39,963 nucleotides of DNA from assembly GCA_903900845.1 (NCBI GenBank), contig CAIUOU010000144.1:1-39963 (forward strand), written 5' to 3'. The stretch is from an uncultured Opitutia bacterium (GTDB lineage Bacteria > Verrucomicrobiota > Verrucomicrobiia > Opitutales > Opitutaceae). Of this stretch, positions 15,542 through 22,763 are shown piece after piece. The position numbers and the translations under genes were made by a program. The notes beneath the pieces were generated by a model, which saw only the letters and a program-made list of their open reading frames with translations, made no database searches and was not told the DNA's origin. Position 1 is the first letter of the stretch. Every line of letters begins with the position of its first letter.

Positions 15542-17587
15542 ATGGTGATCCCCCCCCTCCGCCAACCGGGCGAGGCGCTTTGTCTCGCGCTCGTCATCGC
15601 GCTGGCCTCCCTGCACGCGATCCTCGGCGTGACGGCGACCGCGGAGAAGAGCATGACGTCGGACGAGATCGCCCACCTGACGGCGGGGCACGCTTACAAC
15701 ACCCGCGGCGACTTCCGGCTGCAGCCGGAAAACGGCAATCTCCCCCAACGCCTCGCCGCGCTGCCGCACGCGCTGGCCGGAGATCCGCTGCCGCCCCCGG
15801 ATCGCGCCGACTGGAAAGGGGCCGAGGTCTGGCGTTACGGCCACGCGTTCTTCTATCAATCCGGATTGCCCGTGGAGGAGCGCCTGTTCCAGGCGAGGGC
15901 GGTAATGTCCATCGTGAGCGCCGCGACCGGGCTGCTCGTGTTCTTCTGGTCCCGCGCGCTGTTCGGCCCGGCGGGCGGATTCATCTCGCTCGGTCTGCTG
16001 GTTTTCTGCCCCGCCTTCCTGGCGCACGGGCCGCTGGCGACATCGGACATGACGATGACACTCCTCCTCCTCGCGGCGGTCGGCGCGTGGTGGCGCCATC
16101 TACGGACGCCCGGCATCGCCGGCGCGCTGTTGAGCGCCGCCGTGTGCGGACTCGCCTTCATCGCCAAATTCTCGGCGGTGCTCCTTGTGCCCATGCTCGG
16201 CCTGCTCGGAGTCGTCTGGGGCTGGGACCAGTTGAGAAGCGGAAAAGGACGCGCAGCGTGGCGGCGGCTCGCCTTCACCACCGCCGGACACATCGCGGCC
16301 GTATGGTTCGTGATCTGGGCCGCCTACGGCTTCCGTTTCTCCGCGTTCGCGGGGGATCAAGCCGACGCACACTTCAGTCACGACTGGAACTCGCTCCTCA
16401 TCGCGCTCGGCTGGAGGGCGGACCTGCTGGTCTGGCTGAGGGACTGGCGCGTGCTGCCCGAGGCTTGGCTGCACGGGTTCGCGTTCGTCCTGCAATTCGC
16501 ACGCGCCCGCGGCGCCTTCATGAGCGGCGAGTACAGCGTCACCGGCTGGGTGACGTTTTTCCCCTGGGCGTTCATGATCAAGACCACGCTGCCGTTGCTG
16601 CTGCTTCTGGCGCTCGCTGGGCTGACGACGGCCCGGCAAGCGGCGAGGACGCGGGCGGCCTTGGGGCGGCGCTGGGCAGGGAGCATCGCCCCGCTGGCCG
16701 TGCTTTTCGCGGTCTACGTTGCGGCCTCGCTGGCCTCGAACCTGAACATCGGCCACCGCCATCTGCTGCCTGTCTACCCGGTGCTCTTCATCGCCGCCGG
16801 CGCGCTTGCCCCCGTGGCGCGCGCCGCCGGCCGCTTGGCCTGGACCTTGGTCGCCGCCCTCCTCATCTGGCACGCCGCGGAGTCCTGGCGCGTACGCCCC
16901 CACTACCTCGCGTATTTCAACCAGGTTGTGGGCGGACCGGAGAATGGCTGGCGGCATCTCGTCGACAGCTCGCTCGACTGGGGCCAGGACCTGCCCGGCC
17001 TCCGCACCTGGCTGGAGAAATATGCCCGCGGCGAGCGGGTGTTTCTCTCCTACTTCGGGACCGGCGATCCCCTCCACGAAGGAATCCGGGCCACCGCTTT
17101 ACCCGCGCTTCCTGAGGTCGGCGCCGCACGGCGATGGCATCGCTTGGAACCGGGCGTCTACGCCCTCAGCGCGACCATGCTGCAGCAGGTCTACAGCCGC
17201 CATCGCGGTCCGTGGACAGCGGAACTCGAAGCGGAGTTCCAGCGCCTCCGGGAGCTCGAGGTGGACTTTATGGCGTTTCAGGGCGACCCGGCGCGCCGCG
17301 AGGAGCTCCTGACCAAGGCGCCGCGGGAAAATTGGCGCGCCGGCTGGGCAAACTATGAGAGCCTGCGTTTCGCGCGCCTTTGCCACTATCTACGACTGAA
17401 ACGACCCGTGGCGATGATCGGCTACTCGATCCTGGTCCATCGCCTCGACGCCGGGGAAATCGCGGCCGCGACCGGTGGTACCGTTCGCGACTGGCAGCAG
17501 GCCTTGGAGGCGGCCGCGGCAGGAAGGCCGGTCAATCCGCCGGCCGCGGCTCCGGTGCCGCCGGCTCCACGGCCACCAGGCGGCTGA
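15542..17587 (+). CDS. GT39/PMT-like GT-C glycosyltransferase
   Basis: This 681-residue protein has the PMT-like layout. After one signal-anchor helix comes M-T-S-D-E-I-A-H-L-T-A-G, with the catalytic-type D41-E42. About ten membrane helices follow, with N-I-G-H-R-H-L-L-P-V-Y-P at about residue 400. A periplasmic C-terminal domain contains D-S-S-L-D-W-G-Q-D-L-P. That last motif is common in bacterial PMT_2-type proteins of uncertain acceptor. The last 20 residues are proline- and alanine-rich, and the final 56 bp overlap the 3' end of the convergent GT-C gene at 17532. It likely transfers a lipid-linked sugar to a periplasmic protein or glycan. Confidence 0.8.
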   Translation: MVIPPLRQPGEALCLALVIALASLHAILGVTATAEKSMTSDEIAHLTAGHAYNTRGDFRLQPENGNLPQRLAALPHALAGDPLPPPDRADWKGAEVWRYGHAFFYQSGLPVEERLFQARAVMSIVSAATGLLVFFWSRALFGPAGGFISLGLLVFCPAFLAHGPLATSDMTMTLLLLAAVGAWWRHLRTPGIAGALLSAAVCGLAFIAKFSAVLLVPMLGLLGVVWGWDQLRSGKGRAAWRRLAFTTAGHIAAVWFVIWAAYGFRFSAFAGDQADAHFSHDWNSLLIALGWRADLLVWLRDWRVLPEAWLHGFAFVLQFARARGAFMSGEYSVTGWVTFFPWAFMIKTTLPLLLLLALAGLTTARQAARTRAALGRRWAGSIAPLAVLFAVYVAASLASNLNIGHRHLLPVYPVLFIAAGALAPVARAAGRLAWTLVAALLIWHAAESWRVRPHYLAYFNQVVGGPENGWRHLVDSSLDWGQDLPGLRTWLEKYARGERVFLSYFGTGDPLHEGIRATALPALPEVGAARRWHRLEPGVYALSATMLQQVYSRHRGPWTAELEAEFQRLRELEVDFMAFQGDPARREELLTKAPRENWRAGWANYESLRFARLCHYLRLKRPVAMIGYSILVHRLDAGEIAAATGGTVRDWQQALEAAAAGRPVNPPAAAPVPPAPRPPGG

Positions 17588-19331
17588 GCCGTACCCAGCG
17601 CGCGCCGAAACGTTTCCGATCGATGGTCTCCAACCGGAAGCCCTCCGGCAGAGCGTCCGCAGGATCAACCGCCGCGAAGCCCTCCGCTGAGGTCGGTCGA
17701 ATCACCTGGGTGACCAGCACCTCGCGGAAGGTGCCGCGCTCCAGATGCCAGGCCAGCTCGGGTCCGCGCAGGCGGGCAACGGAAAGATTCACCGCTGGGA
17801 TCCGCTCGAGGATGAATGGCAGGGTGGCCTTGGAAGTGATGACCAGGACGGGGCCGCGCCGGGCGCGAGCCTGCGCAACCTCCCATTCGACCTCGTGACG
17901 GACCAGGTTGCGTTCGGTGTAGAGGCGCTGCGCGAAAGCGGGTCCTCCGCTCGCCACCAGCCAGATCATCCAGCCTGCGAAGGCAGCCCGCAGGACCACC
18001 GGGCGCGGGAACGGCGCCAGCCGCACCAGCACGCCGGAGAGCAAGGCGAGGATCAGCAACGACGGCAGGGCGAAGCGCGCGGTGACGGGCTCGTCAAAGC
18101 GCGCCCAGTAGTAGAACTGGACCACAACGAAATGGGCCGCCACGCCCAAGCCTACCCAAGCGACCGCGACCGCCCGGGCCGGCAAGGGCGCCGGCGAGCG
18201 TCGGAGGATACGCGCCACCAGCGCGAAGGCGCCCGCCATTCCAAGCAGGACGAGCGCAAGCGAGCCCGGCTGACCCGGTGACACCGATCGGAAGAACTCC
18301 CACGCGCCCTCAAGATTACCGGAGACGTAACGCCAACTGAAACGGGCGGATTCACCCTCGCGCAGTTCCCAAAGCTGCGGGCGAGAGTCCACGATCCTGC
18401 TATGCCAAGCCCACGGAATGAGCAGCAGCGGCGTGGCCAGCAGGGCCCACGGCAGAACCATTCGCCTGGCCCGCCACCAACCGGTCGCGATGACGCCCGC
18501 GGCAGCGACCGAGAAGAGAACGGATTCGTAGCGGCTCTGCGCCAACAGCACGGTTGTGACGGCCAGCAAGGAGAGCCGGTCGGAGTCGTCCGGAAGTTCG
18601 AGATAAAGGATTGTGGCGACCGCGAGGGCGGCGATGAGCGTCAGGTTCAGCATCTCCAACCCCGAACCCGTGGCATTTTGGCCGAACAACGGGGTCGTCG
18701 CTAGAAGCACCATGACCAGCACCGCCGCACCTCGCGACCCGCTGAGATGCCGCGCAATCCAGCCAGCCAATCCAAGGCACACCGCCGCCAGCAAAACATT
18801 GAGAGCAAACGCATTCAGCGGACGGTAGCCCGTGAGATCGTGCGCGATGGAAATCAGGAACGGGAGGAGGTAAGGCCGCTTGTCGAGGTAGACATCGATC
18901 GCGGTCCAGCTTCCCGCCACCTCGTAGGCCCGCACCGGGGTGCCAACCTCCTTGGTCGCATGCAGGTGCCAAGCGGTCCCCTGCACCACGTGCTCGTCGA
19001 AGAGCACCTTGGGCGCCAGGTCATCCGAGGTGGCGGAGAAAATCGCGCAGGCCAGCCACGCGAACGCCACATAGCCCGGCCGAAAACGCCTCTCCTTCCA
19101 ATGCGCAAGGCCCTTCCCAAAAACACGGCTCGCCAGCACCACCCAAAGCAGGACCACCGCCAGGATGTAGAAATAACCGCCCGCCACGATCGCCTTCTCC
19201 GCGGTTCCGGGAGAAACCAGAACGAAGCCGGCGGCAAGCGACGCGATCGCCGAGAGCAACAGCCAGAGCACGCGGGGGCGCGAAACCCGGGATTCATCCG
19301 GGCCGGCGCGGGAGATCGGCTCGACCGGCAT
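17532..19331 (-). CDS. GT-C-like membrane glycosyltransferase, paralog B
   Basis: This 599-residue protein has about eleven hydrophobic segments and a C-terminal soluble tail. The putative catalytic pair is D112-E113 (L-F-D-E-H-V-V), followed by D-K-R-P (150-153), H-D-L-T-G-Y-R-P (164-171), L-F-G-Q-N-A-T-G-S-G, L-L-A-Q-S-R-Y-E-S-V and W-A-R-F-D-E-P-V. All of these recur in the upstream gene, so the two arose by duplication. The start lies 5 bp after that gene's stop, so co-translation is likely. The family is not one I can name more precisely than GT-C/ArnT-PMT-like. With the pilins upstream, pilin glycosylation is a reasonable hypothesis. Confidence 0.72.
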   Translation of the reverse strand: MPVEPISRAGPDESRVSRPRVLWLLLSAIASLAAGFVLVSPGTAEKAIVAGGYFYILAVVLLWVVLASRVFGKGLAHWKERRFRPGYVAFAWLACAIFSATSDDLAPKVLFDEHVVQGTAWHLHATKEVGTPVRAYEVAGSWTAIDVYLDKRPYLLPFLISIAHDLTGYRPLNAFALNVLLAAVCLGLAGWIARHLSGSRGAAVLVMVLLATTPLFGQNATGSGLEMLNLTLIAALAVATILYLELPDDSDRLSLLAVTTVLLAQSRYESVLFSVAAAGVIATGWWRARRMVLPWALLATPLLLIPWAWHSRIVDSRPQLWELREGESARFSWRYVSGNLEGAWEFFRSVSPGQPGSLALVLLGMAGAFALVARILRRSPAPLPARAVAVAWVGLGVAAHFVVVQFYYWARFDEPVTARFALPSLLILALLSGVLVRLAPFPRPVVLRAAFAGWMIWLVASGGPAFAQRLYTERNLVRHEVEWEVAQARARRGPVLVITSKATLPFILERIPAVNLSVARLRGPELAWHLERGTFREVLVTQVIRPTSAEGFAAVDPADALPEGFRLETIDRKRFGARWVRLSRLVAVEPAAPEPRPAD

Positions 19332-19336
19332 ACCCG

Positions 19337-21217
19337 TCAGGGCAATTTCTTCAGGTAGGTCTCCAGGAATTGCACCCGCGCCCGTTCCAACTCCGCGGGC
19401 GAAAGCGGTGTCGCCGCGCGCACGTTTTCCGGCGCGGAGACCGTCCCGCCGTCCGTCTGGATCTCCCGCACCCGGCTGATCCGGGAAAGCGTGAGCGGGT
19501 GCAACCGCCGCTCGGCCACGGGCTCGAGGACAAACCCGGGGCCCGGGTCATCACCCTCGCGCAACGTGAGTACGCCGGTGTCAGGATTCACGTTGAAACG
19601 CTGGAAGACAAAGATGTCCGAAAACGTCCGGTTCCGGAGATGAAAGGCGATATCGACGCGCCGCTTGGGCGCCAGTGAGGTGGGGGTGGCCGAGACCCGG
19701 TGGGTAACCCAGAGCGTGGCGTCATTATCGATCATGAGGTAATCGGGCCGCGGCATCGCCGCCATGAACTCCCTGCGCCAAGCGGTCTCCCGGCCAGGGG
19801 TGTATTCCTGCGTATACGCGTGCGCCGCCATCGAGGGAACCCCTCGGACCAGGACCCCGAGCACGGCGACGCCCAGCACCAGACGACGCCCTGCGGGAGC
19901 GGTGATCGCCGGCAGAACCAGAAGGATGGCGAGCACGAAACCGAGATGGGCCGGCAAGCTCAGCCGCCGGATCACCGGGTCGTCGAACTTGCCCCAGAAG
20001 TAACACATGAGCAGCGCGAAGTGCAGCAGGACACCGAGGCCGAAGACCGCGGTGACAGCGGAAGCCGGTGGCACCACCCCTGGACGGCGCCGCCAGCGCG
20101 CTATGCCGAGCACGGCGAAAGGTACCGCGAGGCAACCCAACGCCGAAAGTACCGGGGAGTTGGGCTGGTCGGAAGCTCGGCCGAAAAAGAACGCCAAGGC
20201 GTGGGCGAGGTTATCAGGAATGTACGACACGGAGAAAGGCTCCGTGAAACCCGGCCGGCTGGAGAGTTCCCAAGCCGACGCCCGCAGGTCGAAGATGCGT
20301 TGGTGGAGCGGCACATGCACGAGCAGCAGAGGCGCGGCCACCACCAGCCAAGGGATCTCCGCACGGCCATCGCGGGCCCAGACCCAGATCACCACAAGCG
20401 CCACGGGGACCAGGAAGACGACCGATTCATACCGCACCTGCGCGAGCAGCACGGCGGAAAAAATGAAGGCCGCAAGGGATGCCCCATTGCTCCGCTCCGT
20501 GAAACGCACCCCCAGCAAAAGGGTTGCGAGGATCATAACCAGATTGAGCAGCTCGAAGCCGCCACCGGTGGCGTTCTGGCCCAGCAGGGGAAGCCCGGCG
20601 AGCAGAACCACCCCAAGGGCGCCGCCAGTTCGACCGGCGAGTCGCCTACCCAGCTCCCACGTCAATCCGAGCAGGACGAACGTGAGGATCACGTTCAGGC
20701 CAAAGGCGTTTTCCGGCCGATAGCCCGCGAGGTCGTGAACGACTGACAGCAGGAATGGGAAGAAAAGCGGCCGCTTGTCGACCACGCCCTCGATGATCTC
20801 AAAAGCCCCCTGAATATCGTTCCCCCTTAGCGGCGTGAGCACCACTCGATCGAGGTGCATGCTCATCGAGGTGCCGAGAAGCATCAGTTCATCCATCACG
20901 ATCTTGAAGCCGAAGCGCTCATGCACGAGCAGGACGAGACCAGCGCACGCGACCAAGGCGACTCCCGCGCGGTCAGGCCGGAACCCCGGGAATCGAGGCG
21001 ACTCGCCGCGGACAATTACCACCAGCGACCAGAGCCAGCCGGTGAAACCGGCCAGTACCATCCAATAGCCGGCGCGGGAAACCACCATGATCGCATGACG
21101 GTCCGGCACCGCCCAGAAACCAGCCATCACGGCGAGGACAGCTGAAAGCAGCAACCACCGCATGCGCGGTTCGCGCAGCACGGCCCTGAGATTTGCGCCT
21201 ATCATGCCGCTAGGCAT
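19337..21217 (-). CDS. GT-C-like membrane glycosyltransferase, paralog A
   Basis: This protein of about 626 residues has about eleven hydrophobic segments. D109-E110 (I-V-M-D-E-L-M) sits in the first external loop, where GT-C enzymes keep the catalytic acid. The motifs D-K-R-P (147-150), H-D-L-A-G-Y-R-P (161-168), G-Q-N-A-T-G-G-G (213-220), L-L-A-Q-V-R-Y-E-S-V and W-G-K-F-D-D-P-V are shared with paralog B. The start is ambiguous. ATG 21217 has GGGAGG 12 bases upstream; ATG 21205 and TTG 21241 are alternatives. An intrinsic terminator separates it from the pilin gene, so it is expressed either by read-through or from its own promoter in 21218-21264. Confidence 0.72.
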   Translation of the reverse strand: MPSGMIGANLRAVLREPRMRWLLLSAVLAVMAGFWAVPDRHAIMVVSRAGYWMVLAGFTGWLWSLVVIVRGESPRFPGFRPDRAGVALVACAGLVLLVHERFGFKIVMDELMLLGTSMSMHLDRVVLTPLRGNDIQGAFEIIEGVVDKRPLFFPFLLSVVHDLAGYRPENAFGLNVILTFVLLGLTWELGRRLAGRTGGALGVVLLAGLPLLGQNATGGGFELLNLVMILATLLLGVRFTERSNGASLAAFIFSAVLLAQVRYESVVFLVPVALVVIWVWARDGRAEIPWLVVAAPLLLVHVPLHQRIFDLRASAWELSSRPGFTEPFSVSYIPDNLAHALAFFFGRASDQPNSPVLSALGCLAVPFAVLGIARWRRRPGVVPPASAVTAVFGLGVLLHFALLMCYFWGKFDDPVIRRLSLPAHLGFVLAILLVLPAITAPAGRRLVLGVAVLGVLVRGVPSMAAHAYTQEYTPGRETAWRREFMAAMPRPDYLMIDNDATLWVTHRVSATPTSLAPKRRVDIAFHLRNRTFSDIFVFQRFNVNPDTGVLTLREGDDPGPGFVLEPVAERRLHPLTLSRISRVREIQTDGGTVSAPENVRAATPLSPAELERARVQFLETYLKKLP

Positions 21218-21264
21218 GGGGGGGAAACGGCCTCCCGACAACGTCCGAGGCGGGGCGTGGGCAC

Positions 21265-21293
21265 AAAAAAGCCCGGCCGATTATCGGCCGGGC
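21265..21293 (-). terminator. intrinsic terminator after the pilin genes
   Basis: GCCCGGCCGA (21271-21280) pairs perfectly with TCGGCCGGGC (21284-21293) around TTA. On the minus strand the stem is followed by six T residues (21270-21265), giving a classic rho-independent terminator 25 bases after the pilin stop. It would uncouple strong pilin expression from the downstream GT-C genes. Confidence 0.9.
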
Positions 21294-21318
21294 GATAAGG
21301 TGATTAACCTACCCGCCC

Positions 21319-21672
21319 TTACGGGGCGTAAGTCACCGTGCGGGCACCGGCGATGGCGCCGACCGTGATGGTGACGCCTTGGGTGTAATTGTCCGGGTAG
21401 GACTCGCTGGCGACGGTGTTCAGCGCCTTCACGTACTTGTCGGAGCCCAGCAGACTGGACTTCGCCACCGTGGTCACGCCGTTCTCGAGATAGTACTGGT
21501 CGGCGCCGGCCGCGAGCTGGCGGGCGTTGTTAAGGATGGCCTTGTCCTGGGAGGAGACCCGCACCTTCTGGAAGGCGGGAATCGCCATCGCGGCCAGCAG
21601 ACCGATGATGACGACGACGATCATGATTTCCACCAACGTGAAGCCCTGACGGACGGATTTTGAGGTATTCAT
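21319..21672 (-). CDS. type IV pilin-like protein, copy 1 (promoter-distal)
   Basis: This 117-residue prepilin has a short basic leader ending in G10, then F11-T-L-V-E15. This is the class III (type IV pilin) signal cut by prepilin peptidase, with the E5 of the mature chain kept. The hydrophobic helix I-M-I-V-V-V-I-I-G-L-L-A-A-M-A-I-P follows. The mature protein is about 107 residues and has no cysteine, so there is no disulfide-bonded D-region; it is a short pilin or pseudopilin. It is 108/117 identical to copy 2. An intrinsic terminator lies 25 bp downstream. No assembly genes (pilB, pilC, pilD, pilQ) are in the window. There is no obvious Shine-Dalgarno sequence before ATG 21672. Confidence 0.92.
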   Translation of the reverse strand: MNTSKSVRQGFTLVEIMIVVVIIGLLAAMAIPAFQKVRVSSQDKAILNNARQLAAGADQYYLENGVTTVAKSSLLGSDKYVKALNTVASESYPDNYTQGVTITVGAIAGARTVTYAP

Positions 21673-21790
21673 TTAAGAAGCTGCGCAGACAGTCTTTGTG
21701 ATGCGAGAAGCTCAAGGGCGAGCAGTCCCCTGACCCTGCCAGCGCGAGGCCGACTGGCAATTTCAAAGTTGGGGCGGTCCTGACTCCCGC

Positions 21791-22144
21791 TCAAGGCGCG
21801 TAGGTGACTGTCCGCGCCCCGGCGATACCTTCAACCGTGATGGTGACACCTTGGGTGTAATTGTCCGGGTAGGACTCGCTGGCGACAGTGTTCAGCGCCT
21901 TCACGTACTTGTCGGAGCCCAGCAGACTGGACTTCGCCACCGTGGTCACGCCGTTCTCGAGATAGAACTGGTCGGCGCCGGCCGCGAGCTGGCGGGCGTT
22001 ATTGAGGACGGCCTTATCCTGCGAGGAGACCCGCACCTTCTGGAAAGCGGGAATCGCCATCGCGGCCAGCAGGCCGATGATGACGACGACGATCATGATC
22101 TCGACGAGGGTGAAGCCTTGGCGGGCGGACGACGGGTTTCTCAT
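21791..22144 (-). CDS. type IV pilin-like protein, copy 2 (promoter-proximal)
   Basis: This 117-residue prepilin has G10/F11 processing and E15, like its neighbour. After residue 7 it differs from copy 1 only at I46V, Y60F, G105E and A106G. ATG 22144 is chosen because it gives a 10-residue basic leader matching copy 1; the frame remains open upstream to 22225 but that part is not leader-like. It is transcribed first, with 118 bp between the two pilins and 178 bp to the divergent cupin gene. I looked for sigma-54 elements (GG/GC pairs spaced 10 bases apart) upstream and found none that convinced me. Confidence 0.92.
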   Translation of the reverse strand: MRNPSSARQGFTLVEIMIVVVIIGLLAAMAIPAFQKVRVSSQDKAVLNNARQLAAGADQFYLENGVTTVAKSSLLGSDKYVKALNTVASESYPDNYTQGVTITVEGIAGARTVTYAP

Positions 22145-22322
22145 GGGTGGATTTTGGTTAACTTTGGATTCTTGCCCCGGCTTTCGGGAGCAGGTCTGTA
22201 GGGGGAAAACCCTGTGGTCTTCCACATCCGAGGCAACCCGGGATTCCGCGAAGAAGAGATTTTAAGGAATTGGACGACAAATCGATCGCCGGTCCCCTGA
22301 CCAAGCGCCACTACTCCGACCC

Positions 22323-22697
22323 ATGAGGAAAGAGATCAAAAGCCAGATCCACGATGGGAAGAACTACCTCATCACCCAGCTCGACGAGGTGCCGGCGGTG
22401 CCCTGCCCTTGCGGGATGTCGCGCCGGGGGTTCGCCACGCCCGATAACCCGCTGGCGACGATCCATCTGGTGGACATCTCGATCGACGCGCGGGTGCACT
22501 ACCACAAGCGGATGACGGAGATCTACCTCATCCTGGAGGGGCAGGGCTTCATCGAGTTGGACGGCAAAAAGGTCCCGGCGCGACCGATGACCTCGATTTT
22601 CATCAAACCCGGCTGCCGCCACCGGCTCGTGGGAAAGTTCAAGATCGTGAACGTGGCCGTCCCCGCCTTTGACCCGGCGGACGAATGGTTCGACTGA
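22323..22697 (+). CDS. small cupin-domain protein
   Basis: This 124-residue single-domain protein has cupin motif 1 visible as H-Y-H-K-R-M-T-E-I-Y-L-I-L-E-G-x-G (two His and a Glu for metal). The motif 2 region is I-F-I-K-P-G-C-R-H-R-L. Small cupins of this kind bind a divalent metal and act as sugar isomerases, epimerases, dioxygenases or binding proteins; the specific activity is not deducible. An N-terminal C-P-C-G pair is unusual. It is divergent from the pilins and convergent with the Gfo/Idh gene, which is part of a sugar module, so a sugar-related role is plausible. Confidence 0.82.
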   Translation: MRKEIKSQIHDGKNYLITQLDEVPAVPCPCGMSRRGFATPDNPLATIHLVDISIDARVHYHKRMTEIYLILEGQGFIELDGKKVPARPMTSIFIKPGCRHRLVGKFKIVNVAVPAFDPADEWFD

Positions 22698-22704
22698 CGG
22701 CATG

Positions 22705-22743
22705 AAAAAGCCGCGGGGGACGCGCTGGCGTCCGGCCCGCGGC
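22705..22743 (-). terminator. intrinsic terminator of the sugar-oxidoreductase operon
   Basis: GCCGCGGG (22710-22717) and GGACGC (22718-22723) pair with GCGTCC (22728-22733) and CCCGCGGC (22736-22743). This gives a 14 bp stem with a two-base bulge and a 4-base loop. On the minus strand it is followed by five T residues (22709-22705). It lies 20 bp after the Gfo/Idh stop and also just past the convergent cupin gene. Confidence 0.85.
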
Positions 22744-22763
22744 CGAGAAGTGTCAAAGGGAAC

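Noticed and set aside
14186-16099. Upstream extension of the methyltransferase reading frame on the minus strand
   Set aside because: The frame stays open for another 1.9 kb but runs antisense through two GT-C genes, and the extension reads as low-complexity R/G/E/Q. The methyltransferase family N-terminus fits a start at 14185.
22145-22322. A sigma-54 promoter for the pilin genes
   Set aside because: Pilin genes often use sigma-54, so I searched the 178 bp upstream on the minus strand for a GG-N10-GC pattern with TGGCAC/TTGC context. Nothing close enough was found, and no good sigma-70 pair either.
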